A DNA stretch of 64,000 bases from Nocardioides zeae. GTDB lineage: Bacteria > Actinomycetota > Actinomycetes > Propionibacteriales > Nocardioidaceae. Positions 57,760-64,000 of this stretch are shown one piece after another. The position numbers were made by a program, and so were the translations under genes. Position 1 is the stretch's first letter; every line of letters begins with the position of its first letter. The notes under the pieces were generated by a model, which saw only the letters and a list, made by a program, of their open reading frames with translations, searched no databases and was not told where the DNA came from. The stretch is taken from assembly GCF_010686755.1 (NCBI RefSeq), contig NZ_JAAGXA010000012.1, forward strand, positions 96,096-160,095, given 5' to 3'.

Positions 57760-58241
57760 TGCTCCTCCTCCAGGACGGCCTTCATGCGCTCGAGGGTCGT
57801 GCGCATCCCGCGCTCGTTGGTGCGTCCCCGCAGCGGTCCGAGCACCAGCCAGTAGAGGCGCACGGGCAGGGTCGGCTCGAGGCGGTAGTACTCGGTGACG
57901 CGCGTCCCCGCGCCGTCCGGCTCCAGCCGGTAGCCCCAGTTGTTGATCGGCACGGCCTCCGTCCCGACGGCGAACTCGAAGACCCGCTCCGGCTCGCAGC
58001 GGGTCACGCGGCAGCCGGACCAGTACGTCGGGCCGACCCCGTTGCGCTTCACGTGCCCCTTGAAGGTGGCCCCGACCGCGGGCCCGGTGGACCCGCGGGT
58101 CCAGCGGGCCTCGAACGTCTCGGGCGAGAACTCCCCGATCCGGGTCACGTCGCTGACGAGCGCCCACACGCGGTCGACGGGGGCGTCGACGTGCACGGAG
58201 ACCTCGCCGCCGAGGGCCCGGCCCAGCCGGAGGCGGCTCAC
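57756..58241 (-). CDS. SRPBCC family protein (polyketide cyclase/dehydrase-like)
   Basis: A 161-residue START-like protein (VSVHVDAPVDRVWALVSDVTRIGEFSPETFEARW; NGVGPTYWSGCRVTRCEPERVFEFAVG; NNWGYRLEPDGAGTRVTEYYRLE). This group binds hydrophobic ligands. It overlaps both operon neighbours by 4 bases, suggesting it handles an acyl or terpenoid intermediate of the same pathway. No catalytic residue can be named. Confidence 0.87.
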   Translation of the reverse strand: MSRLRLGRALGGEVSVHVDAPVDRVWALVSDVTRIGEFSPETFEARWTRGSTGPAVGATFKGHVKRNGVGPTYWSGCRVTRCEPERVFEFAVGTEAVPINNWGYRLEPDGAGTRVTEYYRLEPTLPVRLYWLVLGPLRGRTNERGMRTTLERMKAVLEEEQ

Positions 58242-59452
58242 GCGGCGTACCCCAGCAGGCGGGCCGAGAGGTCCGCCAGCACCTCGTTGGCGCCACCGCC
58301 GATGCCGAGCAGCCGGACGTCGCGGTAGTGCCGCTCGACCTCCGAGCCCCGCATGTAGCCGGTGCCGCCGAACAGCTGCACCGCCTCGTGGCAGACCGCC
58401 TCGGCGGTCTTGACCGCCGTCTCCTTGGCGAGGCACGCCTCCGCGATCACCTGCTCGCCCGCGACGTGGCGCGCCGCCACGGCGTGCGTGTAGGTGCGGG
58501 CGACCTCGACCTGGCGGCGCATCTCGACGAGCTTGTGCCGCACCACCTGCCGCGACGCCAGGGGCTTGCCGAAGGTCTCCCGCTCGTGCGCGTACGCGGC
58601 GGCGAGCGCCAACGAGCGGGCGGCCGCGGCGTACCCCTGCACGGCCAGGCCGATCCGCTCCACCACGAACTGCTGCGCGATCTGGAGGAAGCCGGACCCC
58701 TCCGCGCCGACGAGGTTGGCGACCGGGACCCGGCAGTCGACGAACGACAGCTGCGCGGTGTCGGAGCAGTGCCAGCCCATCTTCTCGAGCCCGCGGTCGA
58801 CGGTGAAGCCGGGCGTGCCGGCCTCGATGACGAGCAGCGAGACGCCGCCGTGGCCCTGGCCGGGCGTGAAGTCGCCGCCCGTCCGCACCGCGGTCGTCAC
58901 GAAGTCGGCGCGCGTGCCCGAGGTGATGAAGGTCTTGGCGCCGTTGACGACGAAGTGGTCGCCGTCGCGCACCGCGCGGGTGCGGATCGACGCCACGTCG
59001 GAGCCGCCCTCGGGCTCGGTGATGCCGAGCGAGCCGATCGTCTCGCCGGCCAGCGTGGGCCGCACGAACCGGTCGACCAGGTCGGGGTCGCCCGCGGTGG
59101 CGATGTGGGGCAGGGCGATGCCGTGGGTGAAGAGGCTGGCGATCAGCCCGCCCGAGCCGCCGCCCTCGAAGATGCCCTCGGTGACCGTCACGGAGTCGAG
59201 CAGGTCGCCCCCGTCGCCGCCGACGGCCTCGTCGAAGCCGACGCCCAGCAGGCCCGCCTTCGCGGTCGTCGCGTGGAGCTCGCGGGGCAGGGCCCCGGCG
59301 TCCTCCCACTCCTGGAGGTGGGGCGCGACCTCGCGACGCGTGAACGCGGCGGCGGCCTCCCGCAGGGCCCGGCGCTCCGGCGTCGCCGTGAAGGCGACGT
59401 CGCCGGTGAGCGAGGTCGTCACGTCGGTGCCCGTGGTGGCCCGGCGGCTCAC
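58238..59452 (-). CDS. Acyl-CoA dehydrogenase (FadE13-like)
   Basis: A 404-residue second dehydrogenase of the operon: LGITEPEGGSDVASIRTRAV, NGAKTFITSGTRADFVTTAVR, and the C-terminal QLFGGTGYMRGSEVERHYRDVRLLGIGGGANEVLADL with the family's Glu near the end. It is more like isovaleryl/citronellyl-type dehydrogenases than the enzyme at 52975. In the Atu and Liu pathways such an enzyme makes the 2-enoyl-CoA that the carboxylase then acts on. Start GTG overlaps the AtuA stop. Confidence 0.9.
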   Translation of the reverse strand: MSRRATTGTDVTTSLTGDVAFTATPERRALREAAAAFTRREVAPHLQEWEDAGALPRELHATTAKAGLLGVGFDEAVGGDGGDLLDSVTVTEGIFEGGGSGGLIASLFTHGIALPHIATAGDPDLVDRFVRPTLAGETIGSLGITEPEGGSDVASIRTRAVRDGDHFVVNGAKTFITSGTRADFVTTAVRTGGDFTPGQGHGGVSLLVIEAGTPGFTVDRGLEKMGWHCSDTAQLSFVDCRVPVANLVGAEGSGFLQIAQQFVVERIGLAVQGYAAAARSLALAAAYAHERETFGKPLASRQVVRHKLVEMRRQVEVARTYTHAVAARHVAGEQVIAEACLAKETAVKTAEAVCHEAVQLFGGTGYMRGSEVERHYRDVRLLGIGGGANEVLADLSARLLGYAA

Positions 59453-61293
59453 AGGAGCGCGTCCTCGACGCTCACCATGCGGCTGCGGACCCACTCGCCC
59501 AGGCCCTTGGCCTGGGGGTCGAACCGCGTCGACGCGGCCACCCCCTCGCCGAGCAGTCCCTTCACGACCACGTTGACGCCACCGAGGTTCGGCAACGGGT
59601 ACACCTCCACATCGAGTTCGGCGGCCTCCGGCACGAGCTCGCGGATGCGGCTCGGGGAGATGAGCTTGGTGAGCCAGGTGACGCGCGCGGCGTGCCGCTC
59701 GGGGTCGTGGCGACGTCCGCTGGTGGCGACCCAGAGCCCGATGTTGGCGTCCCCGCCCTTGTCGCCCGACCGGGCGTGGACGAAGGAGCCGAGCGGCACC
59801 CGGCGGGTCAGCGTGTCGACGGGCGCGGGGTACGGCGAGGGGCGACGCGCGAGACCGCCGTCCTCCGGCTCGGCGGTGCGGACCGGGTGCGGCACCAGCA
59901 GGCGCTCCTTCTCCGAGCCGTCCGCGTCGAGCACCACGACGGTGTGCTCGACGGCCGACCGGTCGACGTACGCCGGGTGGTAGACGCCGTAGGGCACGGG
60001 CTTCGCGGGCGGCGCGGTGATCGCGAAGCCCGGGTAGGAGGCGAGCGCCAGCTCGACGGCCACCGAGGTGAAGGCGCGTCCGACGGGCTCGGGCGCCGGG
60101 TCGAGGGCGGTCACGCGGAGCAGCACCGAGGCGGACTGCTCGGTGGGCGCGTCGGGGGTCGCGGGGCCGGTGTCGGACCAGGCGAGGGTGGCGGGGCGTC
60201 CGGCAGGCGACGCGTCGAGCGCCGACTCGACCTGGGCCCGCACCCAGGCGGCCTTGTCGTCGATGTCGAGCCCGGTGAGCACCAGCTCCATGCTGTTGCG
60301 CCACCCGCCGAGCACGTTGACCGCGACCTTGAGGCGCGGCGGCGGCGCGCTGCCGGTGACGCCGTCGACGCGGACGCGGTCGGGCCCCTCCTGCGTGAGC
60401 CGCACCGACTCCAGGTGGGCGGTGACGTCGGGACCGAGGTAGCGGTGGGTCTGGATCTCGTACATCAGCTGCGCCGTCACCGTGTCGGTCGTGACCGCGC
60501 CGCCGGTGCCGTCGTGCTTGGTGACGACGAACGAGCCGTCGCGGCGCACCTCCGCGACCGGGAAGCCGAGCGGGGTCGTCAACGCGTCGGGCGGCAGGTC
60601 GCCGAACCCGGAGAAGTTGCCGCCCGTGGCCTGGCAGCCGCACTCGATGACGTGACCCGCGACGACCGCGCCGGCGAGCTGGTCGTGGTCGTCGGGGGTC
60701 CACCCGAAGTGGGCAGCGGCAGGACCGACGACCACGGAGGCGTCCGTGACACGGCCGGTGACGACGACGTCCGCGCCCGCCGTGAGGGCCTCGGCGATGC
60801 CGAACGCGCCCAGGTAGGCGTTGGCCGTGAGGGCGTCGGAGAAGTCGCGGTCCTCGCCGGCCAGGGGCTGGAGGCGGACTGTGCCGGCCTTGAGGCCGGG
60901 GACGAGGTCGTCGCCCGCGACGTACGCGATCCGGGGGCTCAGCCCGAGCCCGCGCGCCACCTCGGCGAGCCTGCGGGCCAGGCCGGCCGGGTGGAGGCCG
61001 CCGGCGTTGCTGACGATCCGCACGTTCTTCTCGAGCGCGAGACCGAGGCAGTCCTCGGCCTGGCGCAGGAACGTCTTCGCGTAGCCCGCCTCCGGGTCGC
61101 GCATGCGGTCCTTGCCGAGGATGAGCATGGTGAGCTCGGCGAGGTAGTCGCCCGTGATGACGTCGACGCCGTGGGGGCGGCCGTCGGGTCCGGTGGTCGT
61201 GCCCTCGAGCATCTCCCGCATGGCGGAGAGCCGGTCGCCGTAGAAGCCCGAGCAGTTGCCGATGCGCAGCAGGTCGCTGCTCGTACCCGTCAC
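59449..61293 (-). CDS. atuA: AtuA family protein (acyclic terpene utilisation)
   Basis: A 614-residue protein. An N-terminal DUF1446 domain covers about 8-450 (IGNCSGFYGDRLSAMREML; ITGDYLAELTMLILGKDRM; IVSNAGGLHPAGLA; DVVVTGRVTDASVVVGPAAAHFGW). A C-terminal AtuA-like ferredoxin-fold region covers about 500-600 (GSFVHARSGDKGGDANIGLWVAT). AtuA is required for citronellol/geraniol growth in Pseudomonas; its reaction is not settled. Some genomes carry the two parts separately, here fused. GTG 61291-61293 follows AAGGAG. Confidence 0.9.
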   Translation of the reverse strand: MTGTSSDLLRIGNCSGFYGDRLSAMREMLEGTTTGPDGRPHGVDVITGDYLAELTMLILGKDRMRDPEAGYAKTFLRQAEDCLGLALEKNVRIVSNAGGLHPAGLARRLAEVARGLGLSPRIAYVAGDDLVPGLKAGTVRLQPLAGEDRDFSDALTANAYLGAFGIAEALTAGADVVVTGRVTDASVVVGPAAAHFGWTPDDHDQLAGAVVAGHVIECGCQATGGNFSGFGDLPPDALTTPLGFPVAEVRRDGSFVVTKHDGTGGAVTTDTVTAQLMYEIQTHRYLGPDVTAHLESVRLTQEGPDRVRVDGVTGSAPPPRLKVAVNVLGGWRNSMELVLTGLDIDDKAAWVRAQVESALDASPAGRPATLAWSDTGPATPDAPTEQSASVLLRVTALDPAPEPVGRAFTSVAVELALASYPGFAITAPPAKPVPYGVYHPAYVDRSAVEHTVVVLDADGSEKERLLVPHPVRTAEPEDGGLARRPSPYPAPVDTLTRRVPLGSFVHARSGDKGGDANIGLWVATSGRRHDPERHAARVTWLTKLISPSRIRELVPEAAELDVEVYPLPNLGGVNVVVKGLLGEGVAASTRFDPQAKGLGEWVRSRMVSVEDALL

Positions 61294-62156
61294 GGGTGTG
61301 CTCCTTCGGTCGTGGTGATGGTGGTGGTCGCCGCGGGCGCACGGCCCTGCCCCGGCGGGCCGGCGAAGGCCTGGGCGATGTCGAGCCAGCGGTCGGCACC
61401 GGCGCCGGTCGCCGTGACGGCGAGGTCGTCGCGGTGCGCGCGCTGGGTGACGAGCCGCGCGAAGTCGACCGCCGGACCCTCGACACGCTCGTCGGCGTCC
61501 TCCGGACCGTCGCTCCAGGTGGCGCCGGACGGCAGCGTGAGACGCACGCGGACCGGGGCCGTCGGGGCCTCGAGCCCGCGCGTCGCGAACGAGAAGCCCC
61601 GGGTGCGCGCGCCGATGTGGCAGACGTGGCGCAGGCCGTCGTCGTCCTGCGCGTCCAGCCCGAGGGCGTCGGTGACGTCGAGGCCGTGGGCCCAGGTCTC
61701 CATGTAGCGCGCCGTCGCCATCGACACCGGGCTCATCGGCGGGCCGAACCACGGCAGCCGCTCCCCCGGCCGCTCCGCCGCCAGCGCGCGGAGCGCGGCC
61801 GCGAGGTCGGCGCGGCTGGTCCGCCAGTGCGCCAGCAGGTCGGCGGCCGGCACGGCGGACCCCTCCGCCGCCGCGGCGTCCACGAAACCGGCCGGGTCGT
61901 CGATGGCGACCATCACGATCGCGTCCCACGCGGCCTTCTCCTGCTCCCCCCGTACGGCGCGGGCCGCCGTGGCCGCGGCGACGTCCGTCCACGCCAGGTG
62001 GGCGACCTGGGCCGCGACGTCCCAGCCCGCGGCGGGCGTCGCGCGGCGCCAGCCGGTCGGGTCGTCCGGGAGGTCCGCGACCCGGTCGTCGAGGCGCCCG
62101 GTGAGCGCCGCCAGGTCGGTCAGCACGCCCTCGAGCACGGGGTTCGGGTCGGTCAT
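61290..62156 (-). CDS. TIGR03084-type DinB/maleylpyruvate-isomerase-like protein
   Basis: A 288-residue protein with an N-terminal mycothiol-dependent metal-binding helical bundle (GWRRATPAAGWDVAAQVAHLAWTD; ETWAHGLDVTDALG carrying likely metal-site His/Glu) and a C-terminal SCP2-like region (LTLPSGATWSDG... DFARLVTQRAHRDDLAV). It matches the TIGR03084 family by layout. Mycothiol is the actinobacterial thiol, consistent with the host. It is coupled by 4-base overlaps to tetR and atuA. Confidence 0.85.
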   Translation of the reverse strand: MTDPNPVLEGVLTDLAALTGRLDDRVADLPDDPTGWRRATPAAGWDVAAQVAHLAWTDVAAATAARAVRGEQEKAAWDAIVMVAIDDPAGFVDAAAAEGSAVPAADLLAHWRTSRADLAAALRALAAERPGERLPWFGPPMSPVSMATARYMETWAHGLDVTDALGLDAQDDDGLRHVCHIGARTRGFSFATRGLEAPTAPVRVRLTLPSGATWSDGPEDADERVEGPAVDFARLVTQRAHRDDLAVTATGAGADRWLDIAQAFAGPPGQGRAPAATTTITTTEGAHP

Positions 62157-62908
62157 CGGGTCTCCTGGCTGTCGGTCCAGTGGATGTCGGGGCGTGCAGG
62201 CGCGGCGCCGTCGGTGCCGGTGCGGGTGCCGGTGCGGGTGCGGGTGTCGGTGCGGGCGAGCGCCGCGTCGAGGGTGAGCGCCCACTGGTCGAGGATCCGG
62301 GCACGACGGGCCGAGTCGTCGCCGAGCGTCTGCGCGAGACCGAGGCCGCGCACCAGGTCGAGCGTGGCCTGCACCAGCTCGCGCACGCCCGGCTGCTCCT
62401 CGTCGGCGCCGAGCAGCTCGACCGTGAAGCGGTGCGTCTCCCGGCCGAGGTGCCGCTCGAACGGGGTCACCACCTCGAGCAGGGCCGCGTCGCTCCGCGC
62501 GGCGACCCACAGCTCGAGGGCGGCCGCGAAGACCGGACCGGTGAACAGCTCGGCGAGCAGCCCCAGCACCGCGCGGGTGCTCCGCGCCTCGGCCGGCAGG
62601 GCTGCGACGGCGCTGGTGAGCTCCTCGCGGCGTACCGCCGTCAGGTGCTCCACCGCCGCCACCACCAGGTCGGTCTTGGAGGGGAAGTGGTGGAGCTGCG
62701 CACCGCGGCTGACGCCCGCGCGCTGCGAGACGACGGTCGTCGACGTGCCCGCCCAGCCGCGCTCGACCAGCACGTCGACGCAGGCCTCGAGCAGCCGCGC
62801 CCGCATGGCCCGCGTGCGCTCGCCCTGGGGGACGCGACCCGTGGCCGGGTCGGCGGCGGGCTCGGTGGCCGGCTCGGTGACCGGCTCGGCGACCTGGGGG
62901 GCGGGCAT
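62153..62908 (-). CDS. TetR family regulator of the AtuA/carboxylase operon
   Basis: A 251-residue TetR protein with a Pro/Ala/Thr-rich N-terminal tail (1-28), HTH at about 30-80 (LEACVDVLVERGWAGTSTTVVSQRAGVSRGAQLHHFPSKTDLVVAAVEHL) and a C-terminal ligand domain. The final 30 residues are Thr/Arg-rich and poorly ordered. First gene of an eight-gene leftward operon, with a palindrome 29 bases upstream of its start, so autorepression is likely. Ligand probably an acyl-CoA or terpenoid acid (inference). Confidence 0.9.
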   Translation of the reverse strand: MPAPQVAEPVTEPATEPAADPATGRVPQGERTRAMRARLLEACVDVLVERGWAGTSTTVVSQRAGVSRGAQLHHFPSKTDLVVAAVEHLTAVRREELTSAVAALPAEARSTRAVLGLLAELFTGPVFAAALELWVAARSDAALLEVVTPFERHLGRETHRFTVELLGADEEQPGVRELVQATLDLVRGLGLAQTLGDDSARRARILDQWALTLDAALARTDTRTRTGTRTGTDGAAPARPDIHWTDSQETR

Positions 62909-62936
62909 GGGGGGATCGTGGCGCAGGTGGGAACAA

Positions 62937-62950
62937 ACAGTCAAGACTGT
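62937..62950. promoter_or_regulatory. Candidate TetR operator
   Basis: ACAGTCAAGACTGT has perfect 6-bp arms and a 2-base centre, 29 bases upstream of the tetR start in an AT-richer patch (AACAAACAGTC...GTCTTTTTG). Position and size fit a TetR-family site over the operon promoter. Confidence 0.65.
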
Positions 62951-63027
62951 CTTTTTGTGGACCGTTGTGCTGAGGGAGTCGGGCGCGCCCACCCCTCGCG
63001 CCCACCCCTCGCGCGCCCACCCCTCGC

Positions 63028-63075
63028 GGACGTCATGCGCGGCGGCGGCGCGGGGGGCCGCATCGCATGACGTCC
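63028..63075. repeat. Palindromic repeat family A, copy 5
   Basis: Arms GGACGTCATGCG and CGCATGACGTCC around 24 bases, followed by GGGTACGGCGCG as in copies 1 and 2. Unlike the other copies it lies between divergent genes, so the family is not simply a terminator. Upstream is a short CGCGCCCACCCCT tandem repeat (about 62990-63025). Confidence 0.88.
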
Positions 63076-63200
63076 CGGGTACGGCGCGCTGCGACGGCCG
63101 CGGCCATCGCGAGCCCGGTGTTTGCCCACCCGGACCGCGGGTAGCGACGGGGCAGGCCATCGGGGGCCCGGTATCGACATCGACGAGCAGGAGACCCGCC

Positions 63201-63680
63201 GTGAGCGACCCCGGTGAGCGCACGACCGTCCTCACTCCCGGGAGGATGCTGGTGAACGGCGTGATCTGCCTGGTGGCGGCGGCCGTCATGACCGTCCTCG
63301 CGGTCGACGGCGCGAACGGATCCCGCCCGTTCGCGGTCGTCGCCGCGGTGCTCGCGGCCGTGCTGGGAGCCGGCGCCGTGCTCGCCGCGGCCCGGATCCG
63401 TCACGCGCGGCGGCACCCCGACTCGGCGGCCGCACGCCGCGTGGCCGAGACCGAGCGGCTCACGCCACCGCCACCGGCCCGCCGCGAGCGGACGCTCTGG
63501 TTCGCGCTGGTGGGCGCGATGGTCGCGTTGGTCGTGCTGAGGCAGCTCGAGGGGATCCCGGAGCCCGTGCGGGTCGCGATGGCCGTGCTGTACCCGATCG
63601 TGCTGGTCGCCCTCGGCGTGATCGGCGTCCGTCGTCTCCGGTCCGACCTCCGCTGGCGCCGCGACCGGATGGCCGAGTAG
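63201..63680 (+). CDS. Hypothetical four-segment membrane protein
   Basis: A 159-residue unrecognised membrane protein. Hydrophobic segments are at about 16-32, 40-60, 99-115 and 125-143, in two hairpins separated by a basic loop (RIRHARRHPDSAAARRVAETERL). It starts with GTG 63201, with AGGAG 10 bases upstream. It diverges from the TetR operon and has no clear partner downstream. Confidence 0.7.
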   Translation: MSDPGERTTVLTPGRMLVNGVICLVAAAVMTVLAVDGANGSRPFAVVAAVLAAVLGAGAVLAAARIRHARRHPDSAAARRVAETERLTPPPPARRERTLWFALVGAMVALVVLRQLEGIPEPVRVAMAVLYPIVLVALGVIGVRRLRSDLRWRRDRMAE

Positions 63681-63873
63681 CGCCGCTCGAGCCGGAGCCG
63701 GCCGAACCCGCCCCGGCCCGGCCCGGCCCGCCCCGGCCCGGCCGAAATGTGCGGCTGGAACAGGCCCAGCTCGATCCGGACCACCCCAACCGAACACTTC
63801 CAGCACCCGGCCGGCCCCCGGCCGGCCCCGGCCGGGCCCCGGCCGCCCTCGGGCCGACCCGTGGGCGCCTAGG
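63681..63873. other. Gene-free GC-rich gap with repeat family B copy 2
   Basis: No coding frame. It contains CGGCCCGGCCCG-type simple repeats on both sides of the family-B element at 63743-63802, and ends where the presumed insertion sequence begins. Confidence 0.75.
63743..63802. repeat. Palindromic repeat family B, copy 2
   Basis: Shares GAAA-GTGCGG, GCCCAGCTCGATCC (63764-63777), CACCCCAAC-like and ACACTTC blocks in the same order as the element at 28709. Confidence 0.75.
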
Positions 63874-63927
63874 TGTGATGTCCAGGGAGGTTGTACCGAC
63901 CAGCGTCGGTGAGCCTGTCTGAAAGGT

Positions 63928-63989
63928 GAAGGCCTCCGGATGTGAAGTGGAGCTGTCTAAGGAACCGCTTCACACACCAGGAGGCCTTC
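63928..63989 (+). promoter_or_regulatory. Nested hairpin covering the transposase ribosome-binding site
   Basis: Outer perfect 10-bp arms GAAGGCCTCC (63928-63937) and GGAGGCCTTC (63980-63989), inner arms TGTGAAGTGG (63941-63950) and CCGCTTCACA (63965-63974, one wobble). The 3' outer arm contains the AGGAGG Shine-Dalgarno and ends directly before the GTG start. Folding would hide the site in transcripts entering from outside. Confidence 0.7.
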
Positions 63990-64000
63990 GTGTCCCACGC
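63990..64000 (+). CDS. Possible transposase, first codons only
   Basis: GTG at 63990 follows AGGAGG with a 7-base gap and begins MSHA before the window ends. Too little is visible to assign with confidence. Confidence 0.4.

Larger units (their letters stand above)
63874..64000 (+). mobile_element. Left end of a probable insertion sequence
   Basis: From about 63874 (TGTGATGTCC) the base composition drops and the repeat character changes. A nested hairpin and then a transposase-like start (AGGAGG, GTG TCC CAC GC) follow, running off the window. The TG-start and an N terminus reading MSHA are compatible with the IS481 family, but only a few codons are visible, so family and exact boundary are tentative. 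Confidence 0.55.

Overview
This is a 64 kb chromosomal window from a very GC-rich actinobacterium. The gene content points to Nocardioidaceae or a close relative (inference): a SigK/RskA locus, a DtxR/IdeR-type iron box, a mycothiol-type DinB-like protein, a DUF222-HNH gene and long runs of genes joined by 4-base start/stop overlaps. I see no rRNA, tRNA, CRISPR array or phage. Dispersed palindromic repeats fill the larger gaps. The right edge is most likely the left end of an insertion sequence that continues outside the window.

0-14 kb: the tail of a transglutaminase-like gene and an enoyl-CoA hydratase. A molybdopterin oxidoreductase follows, with its own 7Fe ferredoxin and ferredoxin-NADP reductase. 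After an AraC regulator come the molybdenum cofactor genes moaE-moaA-moaD-moeA, with a mobA-like gene 4 kb further on. Between them lies a divergent pair, an AGXT2L-type aminotransferase and an APH-type kinase, which suggests a kinase/phospho-lyase catabolic route, with an SDR and a GntR regulator.

14-26 kb: a nearly complete protocatechuate branch of the beta-ketoadipate pathway (pcaJ, pcaI, pcaF, LysR, pcaC, pcaB, pcaG, pcaH, IclR). It is joined to a shikimate uptake and conversion module: 3-dehydroshikimate dehydratase, shikimate dehydrogenase, MHS transporter and LacI regulator. Together these would take shikimate to protocatechuate and on to succinyl-CoA and acetyl-CoA. pcaD (enol-lactone hydrolase) is absent. 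Three intergenic palindromes sit where the LysR, IclR and LacI proteins would be expected to bind.

26-37 kb: an AEC permease and a membrane-anchored sulfite-oxidase-family molybdoenzyme. Then comes a seven-gene rightward block: FAS1 lipoprotein, sigK, rskA, an FAD-oxidoreductase/DUF1365 fusion, two cyclopropane-synthase-like methyltransferases and a DUF1295 reductase. It is syntenic with the mycobacterial sigK region and probably remodels membrane lipids under an ECF sigma/anti-sigma pair.

37-52 kb: mixed accessory and housekeeping genes. These include an NYN ribonuclease-like protein, DUF222-HNH, an OafA/SGNH acyltransferase, an Old Yellow Enzyme homologue, a Nei-type glycosylase, an iron-siderophore binding lipoprotein divergent from a double-length AraC protein across an iron box, a photolyase-related protein with no cysteine, SDRs and a broken GNAT gene.

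52-64 kb: a TetR-controlled leftward operon (TIGR03084 protein, AtuA, two acyl-CoA dehydrogenases, SRPBCC, acyl-CoA carboxylase alpha and beta) resembling the mycobacterial fadE13-accD2-accA2-fadE12 locus and the atu acyclic-terpene pathway. A small membrane protein and the insertion-sequence end follow.
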